DNA from: Paracoccus denitrificans
GTDB taxonomy: Bacteria; Pseudomonadota; Alphaproteobacteria; Rhodobacterales; Rhodobacteraceae
Direction: 5' to 3'
Assembly (NCBI GenBank): GCA_003240735.1
Contig: QFNE01000007.1
Coordinates: forward strand, 1 to 64,000
Length of the DNA stretch: 64,000 nt
A model generated the notes under the pieces. The model was not told the origin of the DNA, did no database searches, and worked only from the letters and a program-made list of their open reading frames with translations. A program made the translations under genes and the position numbers. Shown piece by piece: positions 7,975 to 16,323 of this stretch (its first letter is position 1; every line of letters starts with the position of its first letter).

Positions 7975-9318
7975 ATGCCATATCTGGGTTCGCGCGGCAT
8001 CGTGTCCTACGATGCGATTGAAACGATGCGGCTGGCGAACGAATGGATGGGCGCGACCGCGCGCGCCGTTGGCGGGTTGCCGGCGTTCGCGCTGGTCCCC
8101 AACCCGGCCTTCCAGATGCTCAGCGCATGGGGCCGCGTGACCGAGCGTGCGTTTTCCCGGATGATCGTGAAACCCGACTGGGACATTCCGCCCGTTCCCG
8201 GCCCGGAAGGTCAGGATCACCTCGTCTATGTCGAACCGGTCCTGAAGCGGCCCTTCGGCGATCTGCTGCATTTTCGTGTCGCCCGGCGTGAACCGATGGC
8301 GCGACGCGTTCTGGTCGTGGCGCCGATGTCTGGTCACTACGCCACGCTGCTGCGTTCGACCGTGACGTCGCTGCTGCCTGACTGCGACGTCTGGATCACC
8401 GACTGGCACAATGCGCGCGACATTCCCGTCAGCGCGGGCAAGTTCGACGTCGAGGATTACACCCGTTACCTTGTCGAATTCATGAAAGAGCTTGGCTCTG
8501 ACACGCACGTCGTGGCGGTTTGCCAGCCAGCGCCGCTGTCCCTGGCCGCCGTCGCATGGATGGCCCAACACGCACCCGATCAGCAGCCGCGCAGCCTGAC
8601 GCTAATCGGTGGGCCCATCAACCCGGACGCCGCCGCGACCGAAGTGACCGACTTCGGCAATCGCGTCACAATGGGCGAACTGGAACAAAGCGTCATTCAG
8701 CAGGTCGGCTTTGCCTATACGGGTGCAGGACGCATGGTCTATCCGGGACTGGCGCAGCTGGCGTCGTTCATTGCGATGAACGCCGAAACACACCAGCAGG
8801 CCTTCGCCAACCAGATATTCGCCGAGGCGCGCGGCCAGGCACGCGACGGTGACCGCCACAACAAGTTCTATGATGAGTATCTGGCGGTCATGGACATGAC
8901 CGCGGAATTCTATCTCTCGACGGTCGAGCGTATCTTCAAGCGCAATGAGATTGGCCAGAATATCTTCACGCTGGATGGTCTGCCCGTCGATATCGGCGCG
9001 ATCTCAAAGGTCGCCGTCCTGACGGTCGAGGGAGAGAAGGACGACATTTCCGCCCCCGGACAATGCGTCGCCGCGCTGGATATTTGCACGGGTCTGCCCG
9101 ATACGATGAAGGCCCAGCATCTGGAACCGGGTGCCGGACATTATGGCATCTTTGCGGGCAAAAGCTGGCGGCTGAACATCCGCCCGCTGGTTCTCGATTT
9201 CATGGACGAACATGGCGCCGCGCCTGCCAAAACACTGCCCCGTCGTAAAAAGCCGGTTTTGTCCAGCGTTCCGGCCCAAGGACAACCGCCGGAAGACGAC
9301 GCCAAGCTGGCAGTCTGA
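7975..9318 (+). CDS. phaZ: Intracellular poly(3-hydroxybutyrate) depolymerase
   Basis: A 447-residue thiol-dependent depolymerase that mobilises stored PHA in the cytoplasm; no signal peptide is present. It matches the PhaZ1 type of Cupriavidus. The likely nucleophile is C183 in AVCQP, replacing the lipase-box serine, with D356 (EGEKDD) and H389 (GAGHYG) completing the triad. The C-terminal 30 residues are a Pro/Lys/Arg-rich tail. It is divergent from phaC, so synthesis and breakdown genes share a 102-base promoter gap. A Shine-Dalgarno AGGAG lies 10 nt before the ATG. Confidence 0.94.
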   Translation: MPYLGSRGIVSYDAIETMRLANEWMGATARAVGGLPAFALVPNPAFQMLSAWGRVTERAFSRMIVKPDWDIPPVPGPEGQDHLVYVEPVLKRPFGDLLHFRVARREPMARRVLVVAPMSGHYATLLRSTVTSLLPDCDVWITDWHNARDIPVSAGKFDVEDYTRYLVEFMKELGSDTHVVAVCQPAPLSLAAVAWMAQHAPDQQPRSLTLIGGPINPDAAATEVTDFGNRVTMGELEQSVIQQVGFAYTGAGRMVYPGLAQLASFIAMNAETHQQAFANQIFAEARGQARDGDRHNKFYDEYLAVMDMTAEFYLSTVERIFKRNEIGQNIFTLDGLPVDIGAISKVAVLTVEGEKDDISAPGQCVAALDICTGLPDTMKAQHLEPGAGHYGIFAGKSWRLNIRPLVLDFMDEHGAAPAKTLPRRKKPVLSSVPAQGQPPEDDAKLAV

Positions 9319-9419
9319 CCGCCGGCTGCGACACGGGAACCCGTCCCTCGCACGGTTGGTTCTTAGGGAGATTGACGCGCCGCACCTTGCGACGCGCATT
9401 GACCTAAAAGGACGGGACC

Positions 9420-9893
9420 ATGGCTGACGACAAAAAACTGTTCTGGAAGCGAATCGAAGGCGTGAATGCCGGGATGCTGGGCGCAGCTCCTGACTGGCGG
9501 CTCGTCCCGATGTCGCATTACGCCGACCCCGACGAAAACGCGTTGTGGTTCATTACCGCGGCCGGCGTCGATCTGGTGGAAGACGCGTCGGAAGGCCCCG
9601 TCGATGCTGTCCACGCGATCGGAGATATGAGCGCAAAGATCTTTGCACGCATCGAAGGCAAGCTGTCAGTTTCCGACGATAAAGCCAAGCTGGATGAGCT
9701 TTGGGGCGTCGTCGCCTCGACCTGGTTCGAAGATGGCAAGCGCGACCCGGACATCCGCCTGCTTCGCTTCGACATCTCCTCGGCGGAGGTCTGGGCCACG
9801 ACTGGTGGCATCGGCTTCTTGTATCAGGTTGCCAAGGCCAAGATCACCGGCGACGAGCCCGACATGGGCGAACATTTCGAAGTAACCTTTTAA
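9420..9893 (+). CDS. Pyridoxamine 5'-phosphate oxidase-like protein (general stress protein 26 type)
   Basis: A 157-residue flavin-binding split-barrel protein of the Pyridox_ox_2 / general stress protein 26 group. The visible hallmarks are an LVPMSHY strand at 27-33, a WFIT motif near 42, a SVSDD segment about 80, and the ending GEHFEVTF, common in this group. Members bind FMN or F420-like cofactors; their substrates are mostly unknown. The gene has an AAGGAC Shine-Dalgarno 6 nt before the ATG. It follows phaZ with a 101-base gap, so it may have its own promoter. It is convergent with the next gene, ending 3 bases before that gene's stop. Confidence 0.8.
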   Translation: MADDKKLFWKRIEGVNAGMLGAAPDWRLVPMSHYADPDENALWFITAAGVDLVEDASEGPVDAVHAIGDMSAKIFARIEGKLSVSDDKAKLDELWGVVASTWFEDGKRDPDIRLLRFDISSAEVWATTGGIGFLYQVAKAKITGDEPDMGEHFEVTF

Positions 9894-9896
9894 GGC

Positions 9897-10649
9897 TCAA
9901 CCGACCTCAACCACCGACAGCCAGATCAGATCAAGCAGATCAGGTGTGGAAAACCGGTGGTCGGCGTCTTTGACCAACGTCAACTGAATGTCCGGCCCCT
10001 TGGCGTGGTCAATCAACTGCAGTGCATCTGAGACCGGGACCGCATCATCTGCGGTCCCAATCAACATTCTGGTCGGCATGGTAAGTGTCAGCGGAGTGGT
10101 GAAGATCTGTTGAACTGCGCCTTGCTGAAACAGACGCCGCGAAAAGACGTAATCGCCGCCCTCGTATTCAGTCGGGCGGGTGATGTATCCTTGCCCTGCA
10201 AGCTGGTCCTGATCATCGGCAGTCAGTTCGCCCTGCATCCGGGTCGTGAAATCAGGTGCCGCAGCAATGGTGACCAGCCCCGCAAAATCAGCACTGTCAT
10301 TGCGCGCAAGCAGCAACGCCAGCCACCCACCAAGCGACGATCCGACCAAGACCTGCGGGCCTGTTGCCAGCTGGTCGATGATGGCCGCAGCATCCTCCAG
10401 CCAGTCAGAAACGCCAAAATCCTCGACCTTGTCGCCATTGGCGGCCGCGCTTTCGCCATGACCTGACAGATCGAAACACAGCATCGCCCGACCGGACTTC
10501 TGCGCGCGGCTCTCCAGATCAACGATTTTGCTGCCGTTCATGTCGGACCGAAAGCCGTGGATGAATACGATCCCCGGGCCACCGCCCTGCCCCTCGGTCC
10601 GGCGATAGGCGATGCGTCGGCCCTGCGGTGTGGTGAAGAATTCGGTCAT
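9897..10649 (-). CDS. Alpha/beta hydrolase (putative carboxylesterase)
   Basis: A 250-residue cytoplasmic alpha/beta hydrolase. The oxyanion-hole HGF is at 33-35, the nucleophile elbow GSSLGG is centred near residue 103, a GTADDAVP acid loop is near 196-203, and the final histidine is in DADHRF near 231. The family resembles YqiA/RBBP9-like serine esterases; the substrate is unknown. The frame is open far upstream to 11447, but that would bury thrS and its promoter, so ATG 10649 is used. It is divergent from thrS with a 186-base gap. Confidence 0.82.
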   Translation of the reverse strand: MTEFFTTPQGRRIAYRRTEGQGGGPGIVFIHGFRSDMNGSKIVDLESRAQKSGRAMLCFDLSGHGESAAANGDKVEDFGVSDWLEDAAAIIDQLATGPQVLVGSSLGGWLALLLARNDSADFAGLVTIAAAPDFTTRMQGELTADDQDQLAGQGYITRPTEYEGGDYVFSRRLFQQGAVQQIFTTPLTLTMPTRMLIGTADDAVPVSDALQLIDHAKGPDIQLTLVKDADHRFSTPDLLDLIWLSVVEVG

Positions 10650-10835
10650 CGCATTGGCCCCCGGCGTTTTTTGCAGACTATCTGCACGCTGGTCGGCCCG
10701 AAAGCCCCTGCGCGACGCATAGGGCGGCGAATTGGCAAGAGCCCGGTTGACTCTGGGTTCTGTGCGCGCCAAATCCGTCATCACATACCCGCAATCGGGC
10801 GTTCCGTGGGCGCCAAACCGACGAGGAGGACTTCG

Positions 10836-12791
10836 ATGTCCCAGATTTCCCTGACTTTTCCCGATGGCAATTCGCGCGACTATCCCGCCGGCATCACCGC
10901 CGCCGAGGTGGCGCAGTCCATCGCTCCCAGCCTTGCCAAGAACGCGATTTCGGCAAATCTCGACGGCCGTCACATCGACCTGCAGTGGCCGATAGAGGAA
11001 AGCGGACAGATCGCGATCAATACCGCCAAGGACGCCGAACCCGCGCTGGAACTGATCCGCCACGATCTGGCCCACATCATGGCGCGCGCCGTGCAAGAGC
11101 TTTGGCCGGACGTCAAGGTCACCATCGGCCCTGTGCGCGACTACGGCTGGTTTTACGACTTCGACCGAGCCGAGCCGTTCACCCCCGAAGATCTGGGCGC
11201 CATCGAGACCCGGATGAAACAGATCATCAACGCCCGCGAACCCGTCCGGACCGAGGTCTGGGACCGTGCACGTGCGCGCGCTTATTACGAAGATCGGGGC
11301 GAGCCCTTCAAGGTCGAGCTTCTGGACCGAATCCCGGGCGATGAGCCGATCCGGATGTACTGGCACGGCGACTGGCAGGATCTGTGCCGCGGTCCGCACC
11401 TGCAATCGACGGGTCAGGTGCCCGCCGACGCGTTCAAGCTGACCCACGTCGCCGGCGCCTACTGGTTGGGCGATTCATCACGACCGATGCTGCAGCGCAT
11501 CTACGGCGTGGCGTTCCGCAACCGCGAAGAATTGAAGGCCCATATGACGATGCTGGAAGAGGCCGCCAAGCGCGACCACCGCAAGCTGGGCCGCGAAATG
11601 GAGCTGTTCCACTTTCAGGACGAAGCGCCCGGCATGGTCTTCTGGCACCCGAACGGCTGGACGATCTACCGAGAGCTGGAGGCGTATATGCGCCGCCGGC
11701 TGATCCGCGCCGGCTATCAGGAAATCAAGACGCCGCAGGTGGTGGACCGTATCCTTTGGGAAAAATCCGGCCACTGGGATTCCTATCGCGAGAACATGTT
11801 CATCGTTGAGGTGGATGAAGAAGGCGCGAAGGAAAAGCGGATCAACGCGCTGAAGCCGATGAACTGCCCCTGCCACGTTCAGGTCTATAACCACTCTCTG
11901 AAGTCATACCGCGATCTGCCGCTGCGGCTGGCCGAATTCGGGTCGTGCCACCGTTACGAATCGTCGGGGTCGATGCACGGGCTAATGCGCGTGCGCGGAT
12001 TTGTGCAGGACGACGCGCATATCTTCTGCACCGAAGATCAGATCGAGGCCGAATGCGCAGGCTTCATCGGTCTTCTGTCGTCGGTCTATCGCGACCTTGG
12101 CTTTGACGGATTTGACATCAAGCTATCGACCCGCCCCGAGGTGCGCGTCGGGAGCGATGCGGTCTGGGACAAGGCGGAAGCCGCCCTGAAGGGCGCGATC
12201 GAACACCTGAACCTGCCTTATGAGGTGAACCCCGGCGACGGCGCATTCTACGGGCCGAAGCTGGACTTCAAGCTGACCGATGCCATCGGTCGCGAATGGC
12301 AATGCGGCACGTTCCAGTGCGACTTCAATCTGCCCGATCGGCTTGACGCCGAATATGTCGGTGAGGATGGGCAAAAGCACATGCCAGTCATGCTGCACCG
12401 CGCCGTTCTTGGCAGTTTCGAACGCTTCATCGGGATCCTGATCGAAAACTACGCAGGTAAGATGCCGCTGTGGCTGGCGCCGCGTCAGGTCGTCGTCGCA
12501 TCCATCGTGTCGGGTGCCGATGAATGCGTGGCCGAAGTTGTGGCAGCCCTGCGCAACGCTGGCATCCGTGCCGAGGCTGACATGCGAAACGAGAAGATTA
12601 ACTACAAGGTCCGCGAACATTCGGTCGGGAAGGTGCCGGTCATCATGGCAATCGGCATGAAAGAGGTTGAAGACCGCACCGTGTCAATTCGCCGGCTTGA
12701 CCAGCAGGGCAGCCGGTCGGAATCGCTGGACGACGCAGTTGCCGCGCTGATGGCAGAAGCGACCCCGCCGGACCTGCGCAAGACCGTGTGA
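10836..12791 (+). CDS. thrS: Threonyl-tRNA synthetase
   Basis: A 651-residue class II synthetase that charges tRNA-Thr. The N-terminal TGS domain spans about 1-62. The editing domain keeps its set H76, H80 (HDLAH), C184 and H188. In the catalytic core the zinc ligands C344, H395 and H521 are all present, each displaced by 10 from the E. coli positions C334, H385 and H511, which supports the chosen start. The anticodon-binding domain fills about 545-645. The Shine-Dalgarno GAGGAGG precedes ATG 10836; an upstream extension to 10557 is open but lacks a site. No T-box is seen. Confidence 0.97.
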   Translation: MSQISLTFPDGNSRDYPAGITAAEVAQSIAPSLAKNAISANLDGRHIDLQWPIEESGQIAINTAKDAEPALELIRHDLAHIMARAVQELWPDVKVTIGPVRDYGWFYDFDRAEPFTPEDLGAIETRMKQIINAREPVRTEVWDRARARAYYEDRGEPFKVELLDRIPGDEPIRMYWHGDWQDLCRGPHLQSTGQVPADAFKLTHVAGAYWLGDSSRPMLQRIYGVAFRNREELKAHMTMLEEAAKRDHRKLGREMELFHFQDEAPGMVFWHPNGWTIYRELEAYMRRRLIRAGYQEIKTPQVVDRILWEKSGHWDSYRENMFIVEVDEEGAKEKRINALKPMNCPCHVQVYNHSLKSYRDLPLRLAEFGSCHRYESSGSMHGLMRVRGFVQDDAHIFCTEDQIEAECAGFIGLLSSVYRDLGFDGFDIKLSTRPEVRVGSDAVWDKAEAALKGAIEHLNLPYEVNPGDGAFYGPKLDFKLTDAIGREWQCGTFQCDFNLPDRLDAEYVGEDGQKHMPVMLHRAVLGSFERFIGILIENYAGKMPLWLAPRQVVVASIVSGADECVAEVVAALRNAGIRAEADMRNEKINYKVREHSVGKVPVIMAIGMKEVEDRTVSIRRLDQQGSRSESLDDAVAALMAEATPPDLRKTV

Positions 12792-12813
12792 TCTGGGCAA
12801 AGCCTGACAGAAA

Positions 12814-12842
12814 TTCACTGCCCACCACAGGTGGGTGGTGAA
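12814..12842 (+). terminator. Hairpin after thrS, possible terminator
   Basis: TTCAC-TG-CCCACC-ACA-GGTGGG-TG-GTGAA forms a long symmetric hairpin with one internal TG/TG mismatch pair, 22 bases after the thrS stop. A T-run follows after about 8 bases, so termination is plausible but not classical. Confidence 0.55.
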
Positions 12843-13005
12843 CCATAAAATTTTTTAGTTTGCTTTCGGTCGCGAATCAGGCATCCTCTCGGCTGCGTGA
12901 GCACGACTTTCGACCGCCTCCCTTTACGGGGCAGCCGGACTGCGAATGGGCTGCACGGCCCGGTCAGGCAATATCGCCACCGGGAGTAATGAAGGAGAGA
13001 TGGTC
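12843..13005 (+). promoter_or_regulatory. Promoter and long 5' leader of the cold-shock gene
   Basis: About 160 bases separate the thrS hairpin from the csp start, with an AT-rich patch at 12847-12863 suited to promoter function. A long structured leader is common for cspA-type genes and can act as a thermosensor. No specific fold was verified here. The leader ends in AAGGAG, 8 nt before ATG 13006. Confidence 0.4.
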
Positions 13006-13212
13006 ATGGCGACCGGAACAGTTAAATGGTTCAACACCACCAAGGGCTACGGTTTTGTGGCTCCCGATGACGGCGGCAAGGATGTCTTTGTCCACATCTC
13101 GGCTGTTGAACGCGCAGGTCTGACCGGCCTGAAAGACAACCAGAAAGTTTCGTACGACCTGCAGTCGGGCCGCGATGGCCGCGCCTCGGCGATCGAACTG
13201 AAACTGCTCTGA
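13006..13212 (+). CDS. Cold-shock protein (CspA family)
   Basis: A 68-residue single OB-fold nucleic-acid chaperone. RNP1 KGYGFV is at about 15-20 and RNP2 VFVHIS at about 29-34, both intact. The protein opens with the family-typical MATGTVKWFN. ATG 13006 is chosen because AAGGAG is 8 nt upstream; the in-frame ATG at 13000 would be only 2 nt from it. These proteins melt RNA structure in cold or stationary phase. The gene stands alone, with a promoter/leader before it and a strong terminator behind. Confidence 0.96.
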   Translation: MATGTVKWFNTTKGYGFVAPDDGGKDVFVHISAVERAGLTGLKDNQKVSYDLQSGRDGRASAIELKLL

Positions 13213-13236
13213 TCTGTCCCAAGACGGATTGAAGAA

Positions 13237-13262
13237 AGCCCGCGGCGACGCGGGCTTTTTTT
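13237..13262 (+). terminator. Rho-independent terminator of the cold-shock gene
   Basis: AGCCCGCG (13237-13244), loop GCGA, CGCGGGCT (13249-13256), then an uninterrupted T-run. A textbook terminator 25 bases after the csp stop. Confidence 0.95.
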
Positions 13263-13313
13263 GTTTCGGCGGCCTGCCGGCTATGCCATGTTTTCTCAAA
13301 AATGGGGGCAGAC

Positions 13314-14108
13314 ATGCGGGTTTTCATCAGCGCGGACATGGAGGGCACAGCCGGTGTCGCGAAGCTATCCGAGTGCGACCGCGACCATCCCGATTGGCAG
13401 GAATTCCGCGCGCTGATGACTGCCGAAGTAGTCGCGGCCTGCGACGGTGCCCGCGCCGCCGGCGCCACTGAAATCGTGATCAAGGATGCCCACGAATCCG
13501 GGCGCAACCTGATCCTGGAACAGCTTCCACCCGATGCCATCATTGTCCGCAGCTGGTCGGGTCATCCACATTCGATGATGTTCGGGTTGGAACGTGGCTT
13601 CGCGGCGGCGATCTATACCGGCTATCACGATGCGGCCGGAACCGATAACAACCCGCTGGCGCACAGCTTTACGCATCGTCTGTTCAGCCTGACGATCAAC
13701 GGGCAGGTCGCTTCGGAATTTCTGGTCAACGCATACACAGCCGCGTCACTGGGCGTGCCGTCGGTGTTTCTGTCAGGGGACGAAGGGATGGCTGCCCGAG
13801 CCCATGAACTGATCCCCGCAATCGAGACTGCGACTGTCAGCCAGGGTTTCGGCGCGGCAACTCGCGCGCGATCTCCAGCAGCCAGCCGCGACCTGATCCG
13901 CGAAGGCGTCGAACGCGGCATCGCCCGCCGCGTGGAGTGCTTGCCCGCCCTGCCCGACCATTTCGAGGTCGAGCTTCGCTTCACCAACCCGCACGACGCC
14001 TATGCCGGCAGTTTCTATCCCGATGTCGAATACCCGGCGCCGCGCACCCTGCGGTTCCAGCGCGACAACTGGTTCGAAGTTCTGCGCGCGCTGCTGTTTG
14101 TCAAATGA
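13314..14108 (+). CDS. dppA: D-aminopeptidase, DppA family (peptidase M55)
   Basis: A 264-residue zinc peptidase that removes D-amino acids from short peptides such as D-Ala-D-Ala, linked in Bacillus to peptidoglycan peptide use. Metal and catalytic residues D8 and E10 (SADMEG), H60 (KDAHESG), H105 (TGYHDAAG) and E135 fit the M55 set. With ATG 13314 the first three fall on the DppA positions D8, E10 and H60, and a GGGGG Shine-Dalgarno is 5 nt away, so this start is preferred to ATG 13302. Its last bases overlap the start of a DmpA-like peptidase (ATGA), implying a two-gene operon for D-configured or beta-peptides. Confidence 0.93.
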   Translation: MRVFISADMEGTAGVAKLSECDRDHPDWQEFRALMTAEVVAACDGARAAGATEIVIKDAHESGRNLILEQLPPDAIIVRSWSGHPHSMMFGLERGFAAAIYTGYHDAAGTDNNPLAHSFTHRLFSLTINGQVASEFLVNAYTAASLGVPSVFLSGDEGMAARAHELIPAIETATVSQGFGAATRARSPAASRDLIREGVERGIARRVECLPALPDHFEVELRFTNPHDAYAGSFYPDVEYPAPRTLRFQRDNWFEVLRALLFVK

Positions 14109-15121
14109 CTGAACGCGTCCGCCTTCGCGATTTGGGACATGTAACGGGCGTCTGGCCCACAGGTCCCACGAATTCCATCACAGACGTTCCGGGGGTCCGG
14201 GTCGCGCATCTGACGCTGATCGAGGGTGACCGCACCCGGACGGGCGCCACGGCCATCATGCCGCACAGTGGCAACCCGTTTACCGACCGCGTGCCCGCGG
14301 CTTTTGATGCGCTGAATGGCTACGGCAAATTCGCCGGCAGCACTCAGATTGTCGAGTTGGGCGAAATCGAGACACCGATCCTGCTGACCAACACTCTTGC
14401 GGTCGGTCGGGGGATCGAGGCGCTGATCCGATGGACATTGGACCAACCGGACAGTGCGGACGCGACCTCGATCAACGCAGTCGTAGGCGAAACGAACGAT
14501 TCGCGTCTGAACGACATTCGCGCGGCACGACCAACGGTCGACGAACTGCGGCGCACCATCGATCTGGCGGCGGCCCAGCCTGATCACGCATCTGTTGCCG
14601 AAGGTGCGGTTGGTGCGGGGACAGGAACGGTCAGTTTTGGGCTGAAAGGGGGCATCGGAACGTCGTCCCGCCGCGTGGGCGACGCCACCGCCGCCGTGCT
14701 GGTCCAATCGAACTTTGGCGGACGCCTGCTGGTCCATGGACGGGACATGTCAGGAACCGTTGCTTCGCCCGATGGATCGATCATCCTGATCGTTGCGACC
14801 GATGCGGCGCTGGACGCACGACAGTTGCGCCGTCTGGCGCGTCGCAGCTTTGGTGGGCTGGCGCGCACGGGCGCGGCGCTGTCGCATGGGTCTGGCGATT
14901 ACGCGCTGGCTTTTTCGACCCACCCGGCGCGCGGCCGCGAACGCATGGCGGATGTCGACCTGTCCCCCCTGTTCGAGGCGACGATCGAGGCTGCCGAAGA
15001 GGCGATCCTGAACAGCCTGACGATGGCTGTGCCAATGGAAAGTGTCGATCCGTCAACGGGGGAACGCCGCCGCGTCGACGCGTTGCCGCTGGACGGTTTC
15101 AGGCGACCCGCTGGCCTTTGA
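14105..15121 (+). CDS. P1 family peptidase, DmpA-like (S58)
   Basis: A 338-residue Ntn-hydrolase-type peptidase of the DmpA/BapA group, enzymes known as L-aminopeptidase/D-esterase/D-amidase or beta-peptidyl aminopeptidase. Expected landmarks are seen: NSITDVPGVRVAH at 20-32, GATAIMPH at 46-53, the LLTNT segment near 94-98, VVGETND about 127, and the GxGTGT...GGIGTSSR region where self-cleavage exposes the N-terminal Ser/Thr nucleophile. It is translationally coupled to dppA through ATGA. It ends inside the 3' end of convergent phnM (23-base overlap), so both stops share DNA. Confidence 0.9.
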   Translation: MTERVRLRDLGHVTGVWPTGPTNSITDVPGVRVAHLTLIEGDRTRTGATAIMPHSGNPFTDRVPAAFDALNGYGKFAGSTQIVELGEIETPILLTNTLAVGRGIEALIRWTLDQPDSADATSINAVVGETNDSRLNDIRAARPTVDELRRTIDLAAAQPDHASVAEGAVGAGTGTVSFGLKGGIGTSSRRVGDATAAVLVQSNFGGRLLVHGRDMSGTVASPDGSIILIVATDAALDARQLRRLARRSFGGLARTGAALSHGSGDYALAFSTHPARGRERMADVDLSPLFEATIEAAEEAILNSLTMAVPMESVDPSTGERRRVDALPLDGFRRPAGL

Positions 15122-16244
15122 CCCAGACGCCCCGAACGGCGCCCGCTGTTCCAATCCGGACCACGCGAATGACGTCGGCGCGCATCCCCGGCGCCAATCT
15201 GCCCCGGTCGGTCAGCCCGGTCGCATCTGCCGGCGCGGCGGTGACGGTCCTGACACCGCGCGCCAGATCACCCCACAAATCCCCCAGAATCAGCGCCGAC
15301 GTCAGCAGCGCCGAGGGCACATAATCCGACGACATGATGTCCAGTAGGTTCATATCGGCCAGTTCAGATGCGGCGACATTTCCGCTGTGCGAACCCCCAC
15401 GGACCAGGTTCGGCGCGCCCATCATCACGGGGATGCCGGCGCGCCGGCAGGCGTCGGCGGCCTCAACCGTCGTGGGAAACTCTGCAAACGATGCGCCGAA
15501 GCTGGCCGAGCGCGCCACCTGATCCGCCGTGGTGTCGTCGTGACTGGCCAGCACCGCCCCCAGCCGCTTGGCAGCGGCGACAGTTGCCAGTTCATGCACG
15601 TCGCCGAACTGCGCCCGCAGGTCCTGCAGCTGACGGACGTGCTGCTGAAAGTCGGCCTCACTGGTCCCTTGCTTGCCGATGACGTACGCACGCAGCTTGG
15701 AAATATCCCGGAACTGTCGCTGACCCGGCGTGTGATCCATCAGGCTGACGATGCCGACACGGTCATCGGGACCAAAGCGGGCAAATTCCTCGATCAGCGT
15801 CTCTGATACGATCTCGGCCCGCAGATGCAGGAAATGGCTGATCCGCAAGGCCTCCCCGTCGCGTAGTGCCAGAATTTCAGTGGCAAGGGGACGGGCATAT
15901 TCTTCGTAATCTGTCGGGCCCGTGGCGATCGAACCGACGCGCAACGCGTCAAAGACCGTGGTGACACCAACGCTTGCGAATTCGGCGTCATGCGCGATGA
16001 TCGCTGCGGCGTGCGGCCAGTTGACCTTGGGTCGGGGCTGGATGTGGCGTTCCAGATTGTCGGTGTGCAACTCGACCAGCCCTGGCATCACCAAGTCGCC
16101 CCCGCAGTCAATGGCGCCCGGTGGAACGACGGCGCCTTCGCGGATTTCGTGGATGATGCCGTCCGACATCACCAGCGCGCCGCGGACGACATGGTCGGGC
16201 AGCACGAGTGTCGCGTTGGAAAGAATGGTAGGCTCTGACATCAT
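15099..16244 (-). CDS. phnM: Alpha-D-ribose 1-methylphosphonate 5-triphosphate diphosphatase
   Basis: A 381-residue amidohydrolase-fold enzyme of the carbon-phosphorus lyase pathway, which splits pyrophosphate from the triphosphate intermediate. PhnM hallmarks are present: DLVMPGLVELHTDNLE at about 50-65, NWPHAAAIIAHDAEFASVGVTTVFDAL at about 75-101 (shown in parts), SLMDHTPGQRQF about 165-177, SHDDTT near 233 and the C-terminal ADVIRV. No other phn gene is in the window, so this copy is separated from its usual operon. Two ATG codons stand in tandem at 16244 and 16241; the second is slightly better spaced from GGCGG. Confidence 0.92.
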   Translation of the reverse strand: MMSEPTILSNATLVLPDHVVRGALVMSDGIIHEIREGAVVPPGAIDCGGDLVMPGLVELHTDNLERHIQPRPKVNWPHAAAIIAHDAEFASVGVTTVFDALRVGSIATGPTDYEEYARPLATEILALRDGEALRISHFLHLRAEIVSETLIEEFARFGPDDRVGIVSLMDHTPGQRQFRDISKLRAYVIGKQGTSEADFQQHVRQLQDLRAQFGDVHELATVAAAKRLGAVLASHDDTTADQVARSASFGASFAEFPTTVEAADACRRAGIPVMMGAPNLVRGGSHSGNVAASELADMNLLDIMSSDYVPSALLTSALILGDLWGDLARGVRTVTAAPADATGLTDRGRLAPGMRADVIRVVRIGTAGAVRGVWVKGQRVA

Positions 16245-16323
16245 TCCGCCGATAGGTTTTTCGTCGACGCGAACCTGTCAGCGTAGTGCGGAAAAGGAAA
16301 GCCGCGTTGAGTCGGCACCTGCG

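Noticed and set aside
7873..8571. N-terminal extension of phaC by 233 codons
   Set aside because: It would cover the divergent promoter and the first third of phaZ, and the added sequence resembles no PHA synthase. ATG 7872 has a Shine-Dalgarno site.
10650..11447. N-terminal extension of the alpha/beta hydrolase
   Set aside because: It runs antisense through the thrS start and its promoter; the family begins at ATG 10649.
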